Source: an uncultured Flavobacteriaceae bacterium (GTDB lineage Bacteria; Bacteroidota; Bacteroidia; Flavobacteriales; Flavobacteriaceae). Taken from it: a DNA stretch of 64,000 nt. Below, piece after piece: positions 54,283 through 61,706 of this stretch; the first letter of the stretch is position 1; every line of letters begins with the position of its first letter. A model generated the notes under the pieces. That model was not told where the DNA came from and searched no databases. It saw nothing but the letters and a program-made list of their open reading frames with translations. Location: the NCBI GenBank assembly GCA_947498845.1, contig CANMLX010000012.1, positions 38,449 to 102,448 on the forward strand. The letters run 5' to 3'. The position numbers and the translations under genes are program-made.

Positions 54283-55044
54283 ATGAAGCAATACATACCT
54301 AATGCGCTAACGCTTTTAAATCTCTTATGTGGAAGTATTGCTGTTATCTTTGCGATAGAAAATAGTTTTATTGCAGCATCGTTTTTCGTTTTTATAGGTA
54401 TCTTCTTCGATTTTTTTGATGGCTTTGCAGCTAGAAAACTTAATGTTCAAAGTGAATTAGGGCTTCAGCTAGATTCATTGGCAGATATGGTCACTAGTGG
54501 TTTGGTGCCAGGTATTGTGATGTTTAAGTTATTAAAAATGGTTGGGCCATCATGGATAGAAACGGTAAAATCTATTGAATATAATAGAACAGATGGATTA
54601 GAATTTTCAAATCCAATGATCTACTACTTTTTACCTTTTATTGGTTTGTCTATAACCTTAGCATCTGCCTATAGGTTAGCAAAATTTAATATAGATACAG
54701 AACAACAGAATTATTTTAAAGGATTACCAACACCAGCAAATGCACTTTTAATTATTTCTCTGCCTCTTATATTAGAGTTTCAGAATAATGACACTATTAA
54801 TGCTGTAATTCTTAATAAATGGGTTTTAATAGGGCTAACAATTTTTAGCTGTTGGATCTTAAATTCTAACATAAAGTTGTTTGCTTTAAAGTTTAAAAAC
54901 TGGGGATTTAAAGACAATGCAGTAAGGTATGTTTTTATTATACTTTGTTTGGTATTACTTATAGTGCTTAAGTTTGCAGCTATTCCTTTAATCATACTAT
55001 TATATATAATCATGTCTGTTTTGGACAAAAAAACTACTAAATAA
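54283..55044 (+). CDS. pssA: CDP-diacylglycerol-serine O-phosphatidyltransferase
   Basis: Makes phosphatidylserine, the precursor of phosphatidylethanolamine, from CDP-diacylglycerol and serine. The CDP-alcohol phosphatidyltransferase motif is complete: FFDGFAARKLN, then GLQLDSLADMVTSG, giving D-G-x2-A-R-x8-G-x3-D-x3-D. About seven to eight membrane helices fill the 253 residues. It is preceded by the MITE-like element and followed after 10 nt by the TerC gene. Confidence 0.93.
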   Translation: MKQYIPNALTLLNLLCGSIAVIFAIENSFIAASFFVFIGIFFDFFDGFAARKLNVQSELGLQLDSLADMVTSGLVPGIVMFKLLKMVGPSWIETVKSIEYNRTDGLEFSNPMIYYFLPFIGLSITLASAYRLAKFNIDTEQQNYFKGLPTPANALLIISLPLILEFQNNDTINAVILNKWVLIGLTIFSCWILNSNIKLFALKFKNWGFKDNAVRYVFIILCLVLLIVLKFAAIPLIILLYIIMSVLDKKTTK

Positions 55045-55054
55045 CTATTTACAA

Positions 55055-55867
55055 ATGCTAGGAATTATTTTTACGCTATTAATGCTTGTGTTATTACAGG
55101 CGGTTTTAGGTTTTGACAACTTATTATACATTTCATTAGAGTCCAAAAAAGCGCCTCTTGATGATCAAAAAAGGGTTCGAAAAGTAGGGATTTTAATAGC
55201 TATAGGGTTAAGGATAGTCTTGCTGTTTGTATTGGTATCCCTTATAGGTTTTTTTCAAGAGCCATTTTCCTTTCTAACAGGAGGTATAGATGGTGTGGCA
55301 CATTTTGCGTTTAACGGACATAGTTTAATTGTTTTAGCTGGAGGCGCATTTATTATTTATACGGCTATTAAAGAGATTTGGCATATGATTTCTATTCACG
55401 ATTTAAGTCATGATGTTGAAGGGGGAGGAAAAGAGAAAGGAAAAAAATCGTCTAATGCAGTTATAACGAGTATCGTCATCATGAATTTAGTATTTTCTTT
55501 CGATTCTATTCTTGCAGCTATTGGATTAACCAGTGATATTGATAGCTCAACTACAGCTTTTATTGTGATGGCTATAGCTATTGTGATTAGTGGTTTATTA
55601 ATGCTATTCTTAGCAGATAAGATTTCGGCATTTTTAGCAAAAAATAGAATGTACGAAGTATTAGGGTTATTCATACTTTTTATTGTTGGAATTATGCTTG
55701 TTACAGAAGGAGGGCACTTAGCACATCTGGAATTATTTGGAAACCATATTGTACCAATGAGTAAAACAACCTTCTATTTTGTATTGGCAGTATTAGTGAT
55801 TGTAGATATTGTACAAGGGCGCTACCAAAAGAAGATATTGAAGGAACAGGAACATAAAAATAAATAG
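55055..55867 (+). CDS. TerC family integral membrane protein
   Basis: 270-residue polytopic protein of the TerC family. The start LLQAVLGFDNLLYISLESKK contains the conserved FDN of the first helix, IGLRIVLLFVLVSL follows, and the second FDS motif is in NLVFSFDSILAAIGLTSDID. These acidic pairs within helices fit a metal-exporting role (manganese in characterised TerC proteins). It is 10 nt downstream of pssA and probably co-transcribed. A MITE-like element starts 3 nt after its stop. Confidence 0.9.
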   Translation: MLGIIFTLLMLVLLQAVLGFDNLLYISLESKKAPLDDQKRVRKVGILIAIGLRIVLLFVLVSLIGFFQEPFSFLTGGIDGVAHFAFNGHSLIVLAGGAFIIYTAIKEIWHMISIHDLSHDVEGGGKEKGKKSSNAVITSIVIMNLVFSFDSILAAIGLTSDIDSSTTAFIVMAIAIVISGLLMLFLADKISAFLAKNRMYEVLGLFILFIVGIMLVTEGGHLAHLELFGNHIVPMSKTTFYFVLAVLVIVDIVQGRYQKKILKEQEHKNK

Positions 55868-55870
55868 TTT

Positions 55871-56032
55871 ATACCAGTTATATTTTGAATTTACTGTAAA
55901 ATAAAATAATGATTTTTTTCTTTGTATGAATTAGAAAATTAAAGCATAGCCTAAATTACGGTTTCATTTAATAATGAAATAGAAAGGAGAAAAAGGTGTT
56001 TTATTGCAGTAAATTCAAAGTGTAAATGGTAT
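55871..56032. mobile_element. MITE-like element with terminal inverted repeats (copy 2)
   Basis: 162-bp non-coding element directly after the TerC stop. Its left end (55871-55896) and the reverse complement of its right end (56032-56007) match at 23 of 26 positions, including a perfect 10-bp block GAATTTACTG/CAGTAAATTC. The interior has TAGCCTAA (55947-55954) and a perfect 7-bp hairpin TTTCATT-TAAT-AATGAAA (55962-55979). Ends ATACCA...TGGTAT resemble those of copy 1. No transposase is present, so it would move, if at all, with help from elsewhere. Confidence 0.65.
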
Positions 56033-56072
56033 TAGAATCATTTTATAATATAACCAACCTAACCCTAACAAA

Positions 56073-56669
56073 ATGAAAGATATCAAGTATCCATTAAATT
56101 TTAAATTTAATATTTCCACACTTGCGAATGACTTTACAGCAAAGGATTCTCTGGGAATTACTATTGCATATGTGAGGCAGAAAATGTTTAAACTAAAGGA
56201 AGATATTGTTGTTTATAATGATGAGAGTAAATCTGATACTCTATATAGAATAAAAGCCGATAAATGGATTGATTTTTCTGCTGCCTATAGTATTAAAGAT
56301 AAGCATGGTCAAGAAATAGGTAAAATAGCTAGAAAAGGTTGGAAATCTATTTGGAAAGCAGAATACGAATTGATAGATCAGCATCAAAAACTACAATACC
56401 ATATTAGAGAAGATAATGCTTGGGTTAAGGTAATAGATAAAATAGTAGGAGAAATTCCTGTACTGTCTTTTTTTACAGGGTATATTTTTAATCCAAGTTA
56501 CAGTGTTTTAGACTTAAACAATAAACCTATTGTAAGAATAAAAAAAGAACCTTCTTTTTTTGGTAGAAAGTTTGAACTGAGTAAGCTAAACGATATAGAT
56601 TTAGATGATCAAGAACGTATTATTTTAGGCTTGATGATGATGATTTTATTAGAGCGAAGAAAGGGTTAA
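56073..56669 (+). CDS. LURP-one-related / Tubby-C-like protein
   Basis: 198-residue soluble protein. The pattern of repeated beta-strands, FKFNISTLANDFTAKDSLG, IAYVRQKMFKLKEDIVVYND, AAYSIKDKHGQEIGKIARKG and SYSVLDLNNKPIVRIKKEPS, fits the LURP-one/scramblase-like (Tubby-C) fold; assignment is by pattern only. It ends in a hydrophobic, basic tail (LGLMMMILLERRKG). Its 3' end overlaps the convergent RHH gene by 4 nt. Function unknown. Confidence 0.65.
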   Translation: MKDIKYPLNFKFNISTLANDFTAKDSLGITIAYVRQKMFKLKEDIVVYNDESKSDTLYRIKADKWIDFSAAYSIKDKHGQEIGKIARKGWKSIWKAEYELIDQHQKLQYHIREDNAWVKVIDKIVGEIPVLSFFTGYIFNPSYSVLDLNNKPIVRIKKEPSFFGRKFELSKLNDIDLDDQERIILGLMMMILLERRKG

Positions 56670-56839
56670 TCTTTTGTTTCAGAATTCTTTTTAGGAGATC
56701 GTTTTGCTTTTTTTAGACTTTCATTAAGCATCCATTCAATTTGACCATTGGTGCTGCGGAATTCATCCGCAGCCCATTTTTCAATAGCTTTAAGCATGTC
56801 TTCATTAATACGTAATGCAAAAGCCTTTTTTTTAGCCAT
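56666..56839 (-). CDS. Arc-type ribbon-helix-helix DNA-binding protein (57 aa)
   Basis: Small gene read on the minus strand from ATG 56839 to TAA 56666-56668. The protein starts MAKKKAFALRINEDMLKAIE, goes on KWAADEFRSTNGQIEWMLNE and ends in a lysine-rich tail. The FALRINEDMLKAIEKWAADE beta-strand/helix layout and NGQIEWML second helix are those of the Arc/MetJ ribbon-helix-helix family. It lies 2 nt after the PH-like gene, so it is the last gene of the SPFH operon, and may regulate it. It overlaps the LURP-one-like gene tail to tail by 4 nt. Confidence 0.82.
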   Translation of the reverse strand: MAKKKAFALRINEDMLKAIEKWAADEFRSTNGQIEWMLNESLKKAKRSPKKNSETKD

Positions 56840-56841
56840 AA

Positions 56842-57333
56842 TTAAACGTTATTAAAATATTTAGCTAATATACTATCAACACTACTTTTCTTTTGAGTGC
56901 CAATTAAGATTTTTTTACCATCATTAAGAACTAGCTGTATCCCAGTGTGTCCTTTTACATTTATAGCAATTCCATTTTTTTTCTTCCACAGCCAACCGCC
57001 TTTAAAACCCCAGCCTCCAAATTCTGAAATTGCATCATATTTTCTGGTATTTGCCTGCCTAATACTTTTCCATAGTATTATTTTCATTTTTAAATGAAAA
57101 GGAAAAAACTGATAGTGTATACCTATGTCATCAATTCTGGTTTTTAGTTTAAAAATAAATATTATACCAGTTGCTAATAGTATAAATAAAATAACGCTTA
57201 TAAAGTTTAATACTCCCATTTCACCATCAGCAAATGCTTTACCAATTATTATAAATGCAGGTAATATAGAAACTATTAATAAAACAATTAACCAGGTTTG
57301 AGTAAACCTTTGTTCTTCCTTAAAAACGCTCAT
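56842..57333 (-). CDS. PH-like domain membrane protein of unknown function
   Basis: 163-residue protein with two N-terminal membrane helices (about residues 13-33 and 40-61) and a cytoplasmic domain with strands typical of bacterial PH-like domains: IDDIGIHYQFFPFHLKMKII, KSIRQANTRKYDAISEFGGW and GIQLVLNDGKKILIGTQKKS. It lies between the SPFH gene (5-nt gap) and the RHH gene (2 nt), so the three form one operon. Function unknown; a membrane partner of the SPFH protein is plausible. Confidence 0.7.
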   Translation of the reverse strand: MSVFKEEQRFTQTWLIVLLIVSILPAFIIIGKAFADGEMGVLNFISVILFILLATGIIFIFKLKTRIDDIGIHYQFFPFHLKMKIILWKSIRQANTRKYDAISEFGGWGFKGGWLWKKKNGIAINVKGHTGIQLVLNDGKKILIGTQKKSSVDSILAKYFNNV

Positions 57334-57338
57334 ATATT

Positions 57339-58199
57339 TTAATGATTTAGGGTGCCAGTATTTAAAACAGGAGAAGCATCTTTATCGCCACAAAGAATAA
57401 CCATTAAATTGCTTACCATGGCAGCTTTTCGTTCTTCGTCTAAATTTACGATATCTTTTTTGCTTAATTCTTCAAGAGCCATTTCAACCATGCTTACTGC
57501 ACCTTCAACAATTTTATGTCTGGCAGATACAATAGCAGTGGCTTGTTGACGCTTTAACATAGCATTAGCTATTTCTTGGGCATACGCTAAATACCCTATT
57601 CTTGCCTCTAGAACTTCAATACCAGCAATAGATAAACGCTCATGGATTTCTTTTTCTAGGGCTTCACTAACCTCATTAACACTGGAGCGCAAAGTAATAT
57701 CTTCTGCATACCCTTCATCAGCAAAATTATCATAAGGGTACATGCTTGCTAGTTTACGTACTGCAGCATCGGTTTGTACGCGTACAAAATTTTCATAATT
57801 ATCTACATCAAAAGCAGCTTTGTAAGTGTCTTTAACGCGCCAAACCAGAATAGTACTTATCATAATAGGGTTACCCAGCTTGTCATTTACCTTTAAACGT
57901 TCGCTATCAAAATTGCTAGCACGCAAAGAAATTTTCTTTTTTGTAAAAAAGGGTATAACCCAGTAAAATCCATTTTTGTTAATGCTGCCTACATATTTTC
58001 CAAAAAGTAATAAAACTCTAGAATTATTTGGTTGTACCATAATAAAGCCAGGAGCAATTAATATAGAAATAAACAAAGGGATTATAAATATGGTGCTTTT
58101 AGTGTTAATGAAACCAATGATGCTTCCAAGGAATAATACAAAGAAAATTAACAGCATAAAATAGCCGTTTGCAGGTGTAATTATTTTTTCTTTTTCCAT
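57339..58199 (-). CDS. SPFH domain (Band 7/prohibitin-like) protein
   Basis: 286-residue membrane protein with two N-terminal hydrophobic helices (about 12-31 and 33-52) followed by an SPFH domain: PGFIMVQPNNSRVLLLFGKY, LRASNFDSERLKVNDKLGNP, WRVKDTYKAAFDVDNYENFV and EIHERLSIAGIEVLEARIGY. The C-terminal part is helical. SPFH proteins form oligomeric membrane microdomain scaffolds. It is the first gene of a three-gene operon, with an inverted repeat 20-40 nt upstream of its ATG. Confidence 0.9.
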   Translation of the reverse strand: MEKEKIITPANGYFMLLIFFVLFLGSIIGFINTKSTIFIIPLFISILIAPGFIMVQPNNSRVLLLFGKYVGSINKNGFYWVIPFFTKKKISLRASNFDSERLKVNDKLGNPIMISTILVWRVKDTYKAAFDVDNYENFVRVQTDAAVRKLASMYPYDNFADEGYAEDITLRSSVNEVSEALEKEIHERLSIAGIEVLEARIGYLAYAQEIANAMLKRQQATAIVSARHKIVEGAVSMVEMALEELSKKDIVNLDEERKAAMVSNLMVILCGDKDASPVLNTGTLNH

Positions 58200-58218
58200 A
58201 ATTATATTTAAATTTAAA

Positions 58219-58239
58219 ATGATATTATTTTGATATCAT
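58219..58239. promoter_or_regulatory. Inverted repeat upstream of SPFH gene, possible operator
   Basis: ATGATAT, 7-nt spacer, ATATCAT, a perfect 7-bp inverted repeat beginning 20 nt before the SPFH start codon. The operon's last gene encodes a ribbon-helix-helix protein, so an autoregulatory site is a reasonable guess. Confidence 0.35.
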
Positions 58240-58273
58240 AAATATATAATTATATTTTAAATAATTAGCATAT

Positions 58274-58305
58274 ATCTTAAAATCATTTTACAATGATTTT
58301 GAGAT
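58274..58305. repeat. Strong hairpin (14-bp stem, 4-nt loop)
   Basis: ATCTTAAAATCATT, loop TTAC, then AATGATTTTGAGAT; 13 of 14 positions pair. It is the strongest hairpin in the gap between lptB and the SPFH gene and lacks a U tract, so it is not a standard intrinsic terminator. Confidence 0.55.
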
Positions 58306-58615
58306 TTATATTAATTTAAAGAAGAGGAACGATGATAGTTAATATTGAGTAGATTTAACTATAAGTCATTATACTTTGGTATAAGTGCAATTTTTAGATT
58401 AAATAGCAGAATTAGAAAGAGGATCGCTCCGCTTTGAGAATAATGATGATTTAATTCTTGAATTTAGGCTGCTCTAATCTAGAGAATCTCATCATTTAAG
58501 ATGACATATTATTTTGATCTTATTATAATAAACTAATTAAATGAAAAAGTGGTCCTAATTATTTTTAATAGGAATAGAGGTAAAATGAGAAGAATATGTG
58601 GGTTTGAGGAAAAAA

Positions 58616-59356
58616 TTAGTCTCGAATCTTCTTCTTACGTAACTCAAAATTCTGTCCTAGGTATACTTTACGTACCATTTCGTCACTAGCTAATTCTTCT
58701 GGTTCACCAGCTTTAAGGATACTGCCTTCAAACATTAAATACGTTCTGTCTGTAATAGCTAAAGTTTCCTGTACATTGTGGTCTGTAATAAGAATACCAA
58801 TATTTTTTTTGGTTAATTGGGCAACGATACGTTGAATGTCTTCTACAGCAACAGGATCTACTCCAGCAAAAGGTTCGTCTAATAAAATAAAATTAGGGTC
58901 GGTAGCTAAAGCGCGTGCTATCTCGGTACGTCTACGCTCACCACCAGATAATAAATCACCTCTACTTTTACGAATATGACCTAAACTAAACTCATCAATT
59001 AAAGAGTCCATTTTGTGCCTTTGCTCTTTTTTGCTGAGTTTTGTAAGCTGTAGTACACTTAAAATATTGTCTTCGATACTTAATTTTCTAAAAACAGAAG
59101 CTTCCTGAGCCAAATACCCGATGCCGTTTTGAGCACGTTTATACATAGGGAATTTTGTGATTTCGGTATCTTCTAAAAAAATATGACCTCCATTAGGCTT
59201 TACTAAACCTACAATCATGTAAAAGGATGTGGTTTTACCAGCACCATTTGGCCCGAGAAGACCAACAATTTCTCCTTGATTTACTTGTAAAGACACATCT
59301 TTTACTACTTTACGCCCACCATAGGACTTCATTAAATTTTCGGCTCTTAAAATCAT
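58616..59356 (-). CDS. lptB: LPS export ABC transporter ATP-binding protein LptB
   Basis: Cytoplasmic ATPase of the LptB2FG complex that extracts lipopolysaccharide from the inner membrane. Walker [10 protein letters not shown] is near residue 35, the signature [15 protein letters not shown] near 137 and Walker [21 protein letters not shown] near 156; the FAGVDP form and the short 246-residue length are specific to LptB. Last gene of the kdsD-tatC-AhpD-like-lptB operon, 23 nt after the AhpD-like gene. Confidence 0.95.
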   Translation of the reverse strand: MILRAENLMKSYGGRKVVKDVSLQVNQGEIVGLLGPNGAGKTTSFYMIVGLVKPNGGHIFLEDTEITKFPMYKRAQNGIGYLAQEASVFRKLSIEDNILSVLQLTKLSKKEQRHKMDSLIDEFSLGHIRKSRGDLLSGGERRRTEIARALATDPNFILLDEPFAGVDPVAVEDIQRIVAQLTKKNIGILITDHNVQETLAITDRTYLMFEGSILKAGEPEELASDEMVRKVYLGQNFELRKKKIRD

Positions 59357-59379
59357 ACTTGCAATAACGTAAAATTTAA

Positions 59380-59727
59380 TTAATTATTGGCTTCTAAAGC
59401 ATCCCAAAATTCATAAGCTTTTCTTAAATGAGGAATAACAATAGTGCCTCCAACCAAAGTAGCAATGCTTAACGCTTCAACAACTTCTTCTTTTTTAAGT
59501 CCTATATTATAACATGTCTCCATGTGGTATTTAATACAATCATCACACCTTAAAACTGTAGAAGCAACTAAACCTAAAAGTTCTTTGGTTTTTACATCTA
59601 AAGCACCTTTGGCGTAAGCATTAGTATCCAAATTAAAAATACGTTTAATAACTTTGTTATTATCGGCTAGAATTTTATCATTCATTTTAGAACGATACGC
59701 ATTAAATGCTTCAACGGGATTGGACAT
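59380..59727 (-). CDS. Carboxymuconolactone decarboxylase / AhpD-like family protein
   Basis: 115-residue all-helical protein with the AhpD-type redox motif: Cys61-Asp-Asp-Cys64 followed by His68 ([10 protein letters not shown]), and the later [17 protein letters not shown] helix. Single-domain members are usually thiol peroxidase-like or of unknown substrate. Its start overlaps the end of tatC by 17 nt on the same strand, so expression is coupled. Confidence 0.9.
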   Translation of the reverse strand: MSNPVEAFNAYRSKMNDKILADNNKVIKRIFNLDTNAYAKGALDVKTKELLGLVASTVLRCDDCIKYHMETCYNIGLKKEEVVEALSIATLVGGTIVIPHLRKAYEFWDALEANN

Positions 59728-60544
59728 ATTGTTTCTCTTTTTTACGTTGATTTCTTACAACAACTTTAGAAATAAAAATACTTACTTGGTATAATACTAA
59801 AATAGGTATGGCTACAATAATCTGGCTTGCAACATCTGGAGGTGTAATAATAGCAGAAAGAATTAAAACAATAACTAAAGCATATTTCCTGTATTTTTTT
59901 AGAAATTGAGGTGTTACCAAGCCTATTTTAGTTAAAAAATAAATTATTATAGGGAGCTCAAAGACGAGTCCAGATGCTAATACAGAAGCTCTAACCAAAC
60001 CTATGTACGAGCTTATGTCTATTTGGTTGTCTACTAAATTAGAAATTTTGTAGTTTGCTAAAAAGTTGATAGAAAGCGGACAAATAATATAATAGCCAAA
60101 CAAAACACCAATAAAAAATAGGATTGACGATATTATAATAAAACCTCTAGAGTGTTTTCTTTCATTTGAGTGTAGTGCGGGGCTAATAAAGCGCCATAAC
60201 TCAAAAATTATATATGGAAACCCAATAATGAATCCTCCCAAAATAGCAGTCCATATGTCTGCAGAAAATTGACCAGCCATGGTTCTATTTTGTAATATTA
60301 AAGGAATTTTATCGCCACAAAATGTTGTTTCTATATTTATAAAATTGGCTGCTTTACATAAAAAATCATAAGTTGGAAAACTCATGTTTAAAGGAGCGAA
60401 AATAATAGAATCAAAAATAAACCCACTACTTATAAAAACTATAGTACCAATAATAACAATCCCTAAAACTATTCTTATTAAATGCCATCTAAGTTCCTCA
60501 AGATGATCTAAAAATGACATCTCGTTTACATTTTTATTAGCCAT
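59711..60544 (-). CDS. tatC: Sec-independent (twin-arginine) translocase subunit TatC
   Basis: Core receptor of the Tat pathway that exports folded proteins. MSFLDHLEELRWHLIRIVLG is the classical TatC start, with the Glu residues that read the twin-Arg signal. IFELWRFISPALHSNERKHS (the F-E-x-W-x-F-x-x-P-A-L motif) and FGYYIICPLSINFL follow, with six membrane helices in all. 277 residues is normal. It shares one base (TAATG) with the end of the kdsD/kpsF gene. No tatA/tatB is in the window. Confidence 0.95.
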   Translation of the reverse strand: MANKNVNEMSFLDHLEELRWHLIRIVLGIVIIGTIVFISSGFIFDSIIFAPLNMSFPTYDFLCKAANFINIETTFCGDKIPLILQNRTMAGQFSADIWTAILGGFIIGFPYIIFELWRFISPALHSNERKHSRGFIIISSILFFIGVLFGYYIICPLSINFLANYKISNLVDNQIDISSYIGLVRASVLASGLVFELPIIIYFLTKIGLVTPQFLKKYRKYALVIVLILSAIITPPDVASQIIVAIPILVLYQVSIFISKVVVRNQRKKEKQYVQSR

Positions 60545-61509
60545 TATAGTATCCCTTCTTTTACTAAATCGTGTAAATGGATTACACCTGCATATGTACC
60601 ATCGTCTTCAACTAAAAGTTGAGAAATACCAAAGTCTTCCATAATTTCTTTAGCATCTACAGCCATGGCATCTATGGTAATGCGTTTGGGGTCTTTACTC
60701 ATAATATCTTTAGCTGTTAACGAAGAGAAATTATCTGTCTTACTCAACATTCTACGTAAATCGCCATCTGTAATAATACCAACAATTATATTATTATCCA
60801 CAACAGCAGTTACACCTAAAAGTTTTTCGGTGATTTCTACAATAACGTCTTTTATAGAAGCATTAGGAGCTACCTTTGGTTTTTGGTTAACCGAAGAAAT
60901 ATCACTAACTCTTAAATATAGTTTTTTACCCAAAGCGCCTCCTGGATGGTATTTAGCAAAATCTTTACTGGAGAACCCTCGTTTTTCTAATAAACAAACA
61001 GCTAAAGCATCTCCTATTACTAATTGTGCTGTTGTACTAGTAGTTGGCGCTAAATTATTAGGGCAAGCTTCTTTTTCAACATAGGCATTTAAAACATAAT
61101 CGGCTTGCTGTCCTAAAAAAGAATCGATATTCCCTGTTATGGCAATCATCTTATTATTAGCACTTTTAATTAGAGGCACTAATACTTTTATTTCGGGCGT
61201 ATTACCACTTTTAGAAATGCAAATTACAACATCATCTTTAAGAATTAATCCTAAATCGCCATGTATAGCATCTGCAGCGTGCATAAAAACAGCAGGAGTA
61301 CCCGTAGAATTTAAAGTAGCGACAATTTTACTAGCTATAATAGCACTTTTGCCAATCCCAGTAATAATAACTCTACCTTTAGAGTTATATATAAGTTCCA
61401 CACTTTTAACAAAATTATCATTAACCAATTTTGATAAATTAAAAATGGCTTTACTTTCCATTTCAATGGTATGAATAGCTGTATTTAGAATGCTTGTTTT
61501 ACTACTCAA
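60544..61509 (-). CDS. kdsD: KpsF/GutQ family D-arabinose-5-phosphate isomerase
   Basis: Interconverts ribulose 5-phosphate and arabinose 5-phosphate, the first step of KDO synthesis for lipopolysaccharide. The SIS domain (about residues 35-180) has ITGIGKSAIIASKI, MHAADAIHGDLG and VICISKSGNTPEI, and two CBS domains fill residues 200-321. With lptB in the same operon the link to LPS biogenesis is strong. It is the first gene of the operon; a candidate -7 box lies 93 nt upstream. KpsF and GutQ are alternative names for the same activity. Confidence 0.93.
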   Translation of the reverse strand: MSSKTSILNTAIHTIEMESKAIFNLSKLVNDNFVKSVELIYNSKGRVIITGIGKSAIIASKIVATLNSTGTPAVFMHAADAIHGDLGLILKDDVVICISKSGNTPEIKVLVPLIKSANNKMIAITGNIDSFLGQQADYVLNAYVEKEACPNNLAPTTSTTAQLVIGDALAVCLLEKRGFSSKDFAKYHPGGALGKKLYLRVSDISSVNQKPKVAPNASIKDVIVEITEKLLGVTAVVDNNIIVGIITDGDLRRMLSKTDNFSSLTAKDIMSKDPKRITIDAMAVDAKEIMEDFGISQLLVEDDGTYAGVIHLHDLVKEGIL

Positions 61510-61528
61510 AATATATTTCTTTTTAGAA

Positions 61529-61683
61529 TGTACAATATTAAAGATTTTGTACTTTTATTCTTCATCAATTTAAATTTTTATTGTAAATTCAAATTTCGTT
61601 ACAAAGCTAACGAAAAAAAGAATGAGGGCTCTCTTGTGCAACACTAAATTAAAGTGTAATTAATCTGGTGTGTACAATATTAA
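61529..61683. repeat. Pair of 13-nt direct repeats (TGTACAATATTAA) in the kdsD-recQ intergenic region
   Basis: TGTACAATATTAA occurs at 61529-61541 and again at 61671-61683, one copy near each divergent gene start. The first copy is also part of an inverted repeat, GTACAA...TTGTAC (61530-61552). It could be a regulator site; the sequence alone does not show which. Confidence 0.4.
61602..61609 (-). promoter_or_regulatory. Putative -7 promoter element for the kdsD-tatC-lptB operon
   Basis: On the minus strand TAGCTTTG matches TAnnTTTG, 93 nt upstream of the kdsD ATG. No TTG -33 box at standard spacing was found, so this is weak. Confidence 0.35.
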
Positions 61684-61706
61684 TTAGTTAATAAATTTAA
61701 AGTTTC

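Larger units (their letters stand above)
58200..58615. other. Gene-free, hairpin-rich interval upstream of the SPFH operon
   Basis: 416 bases without a convincing gene on either strand. It holds several inverted repeats: 58219-58239 (7-bp arms), 58274-58305 (14-bp arms, one mismatch), 58369-58384 (TTATAC-TTTG-GTATAA) and 58472-58484 (CTCTA-ATC-TAGAG), plus an AATGATGA/TCATCATT pair at 58442-58449 and 58489-58496. No U-rich terminator follows any of them clearly. It could hold the SPFH promoter, a regulatory RNA or remains of a repeat element. Confidence 0.5.

Noticed and set aside
58472..58484. Intrinsic terminator for lptB
   Set aside because: The stem is only 5 bp, more than 130 nt past the stop, and no U tract follows in the minus direction.
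60665..61084. Open frame of 139 codons on the plus strand
   Set aside because: Antisense to kdsD, whose SIS and CBS motifs are intact; no recognisable domain.
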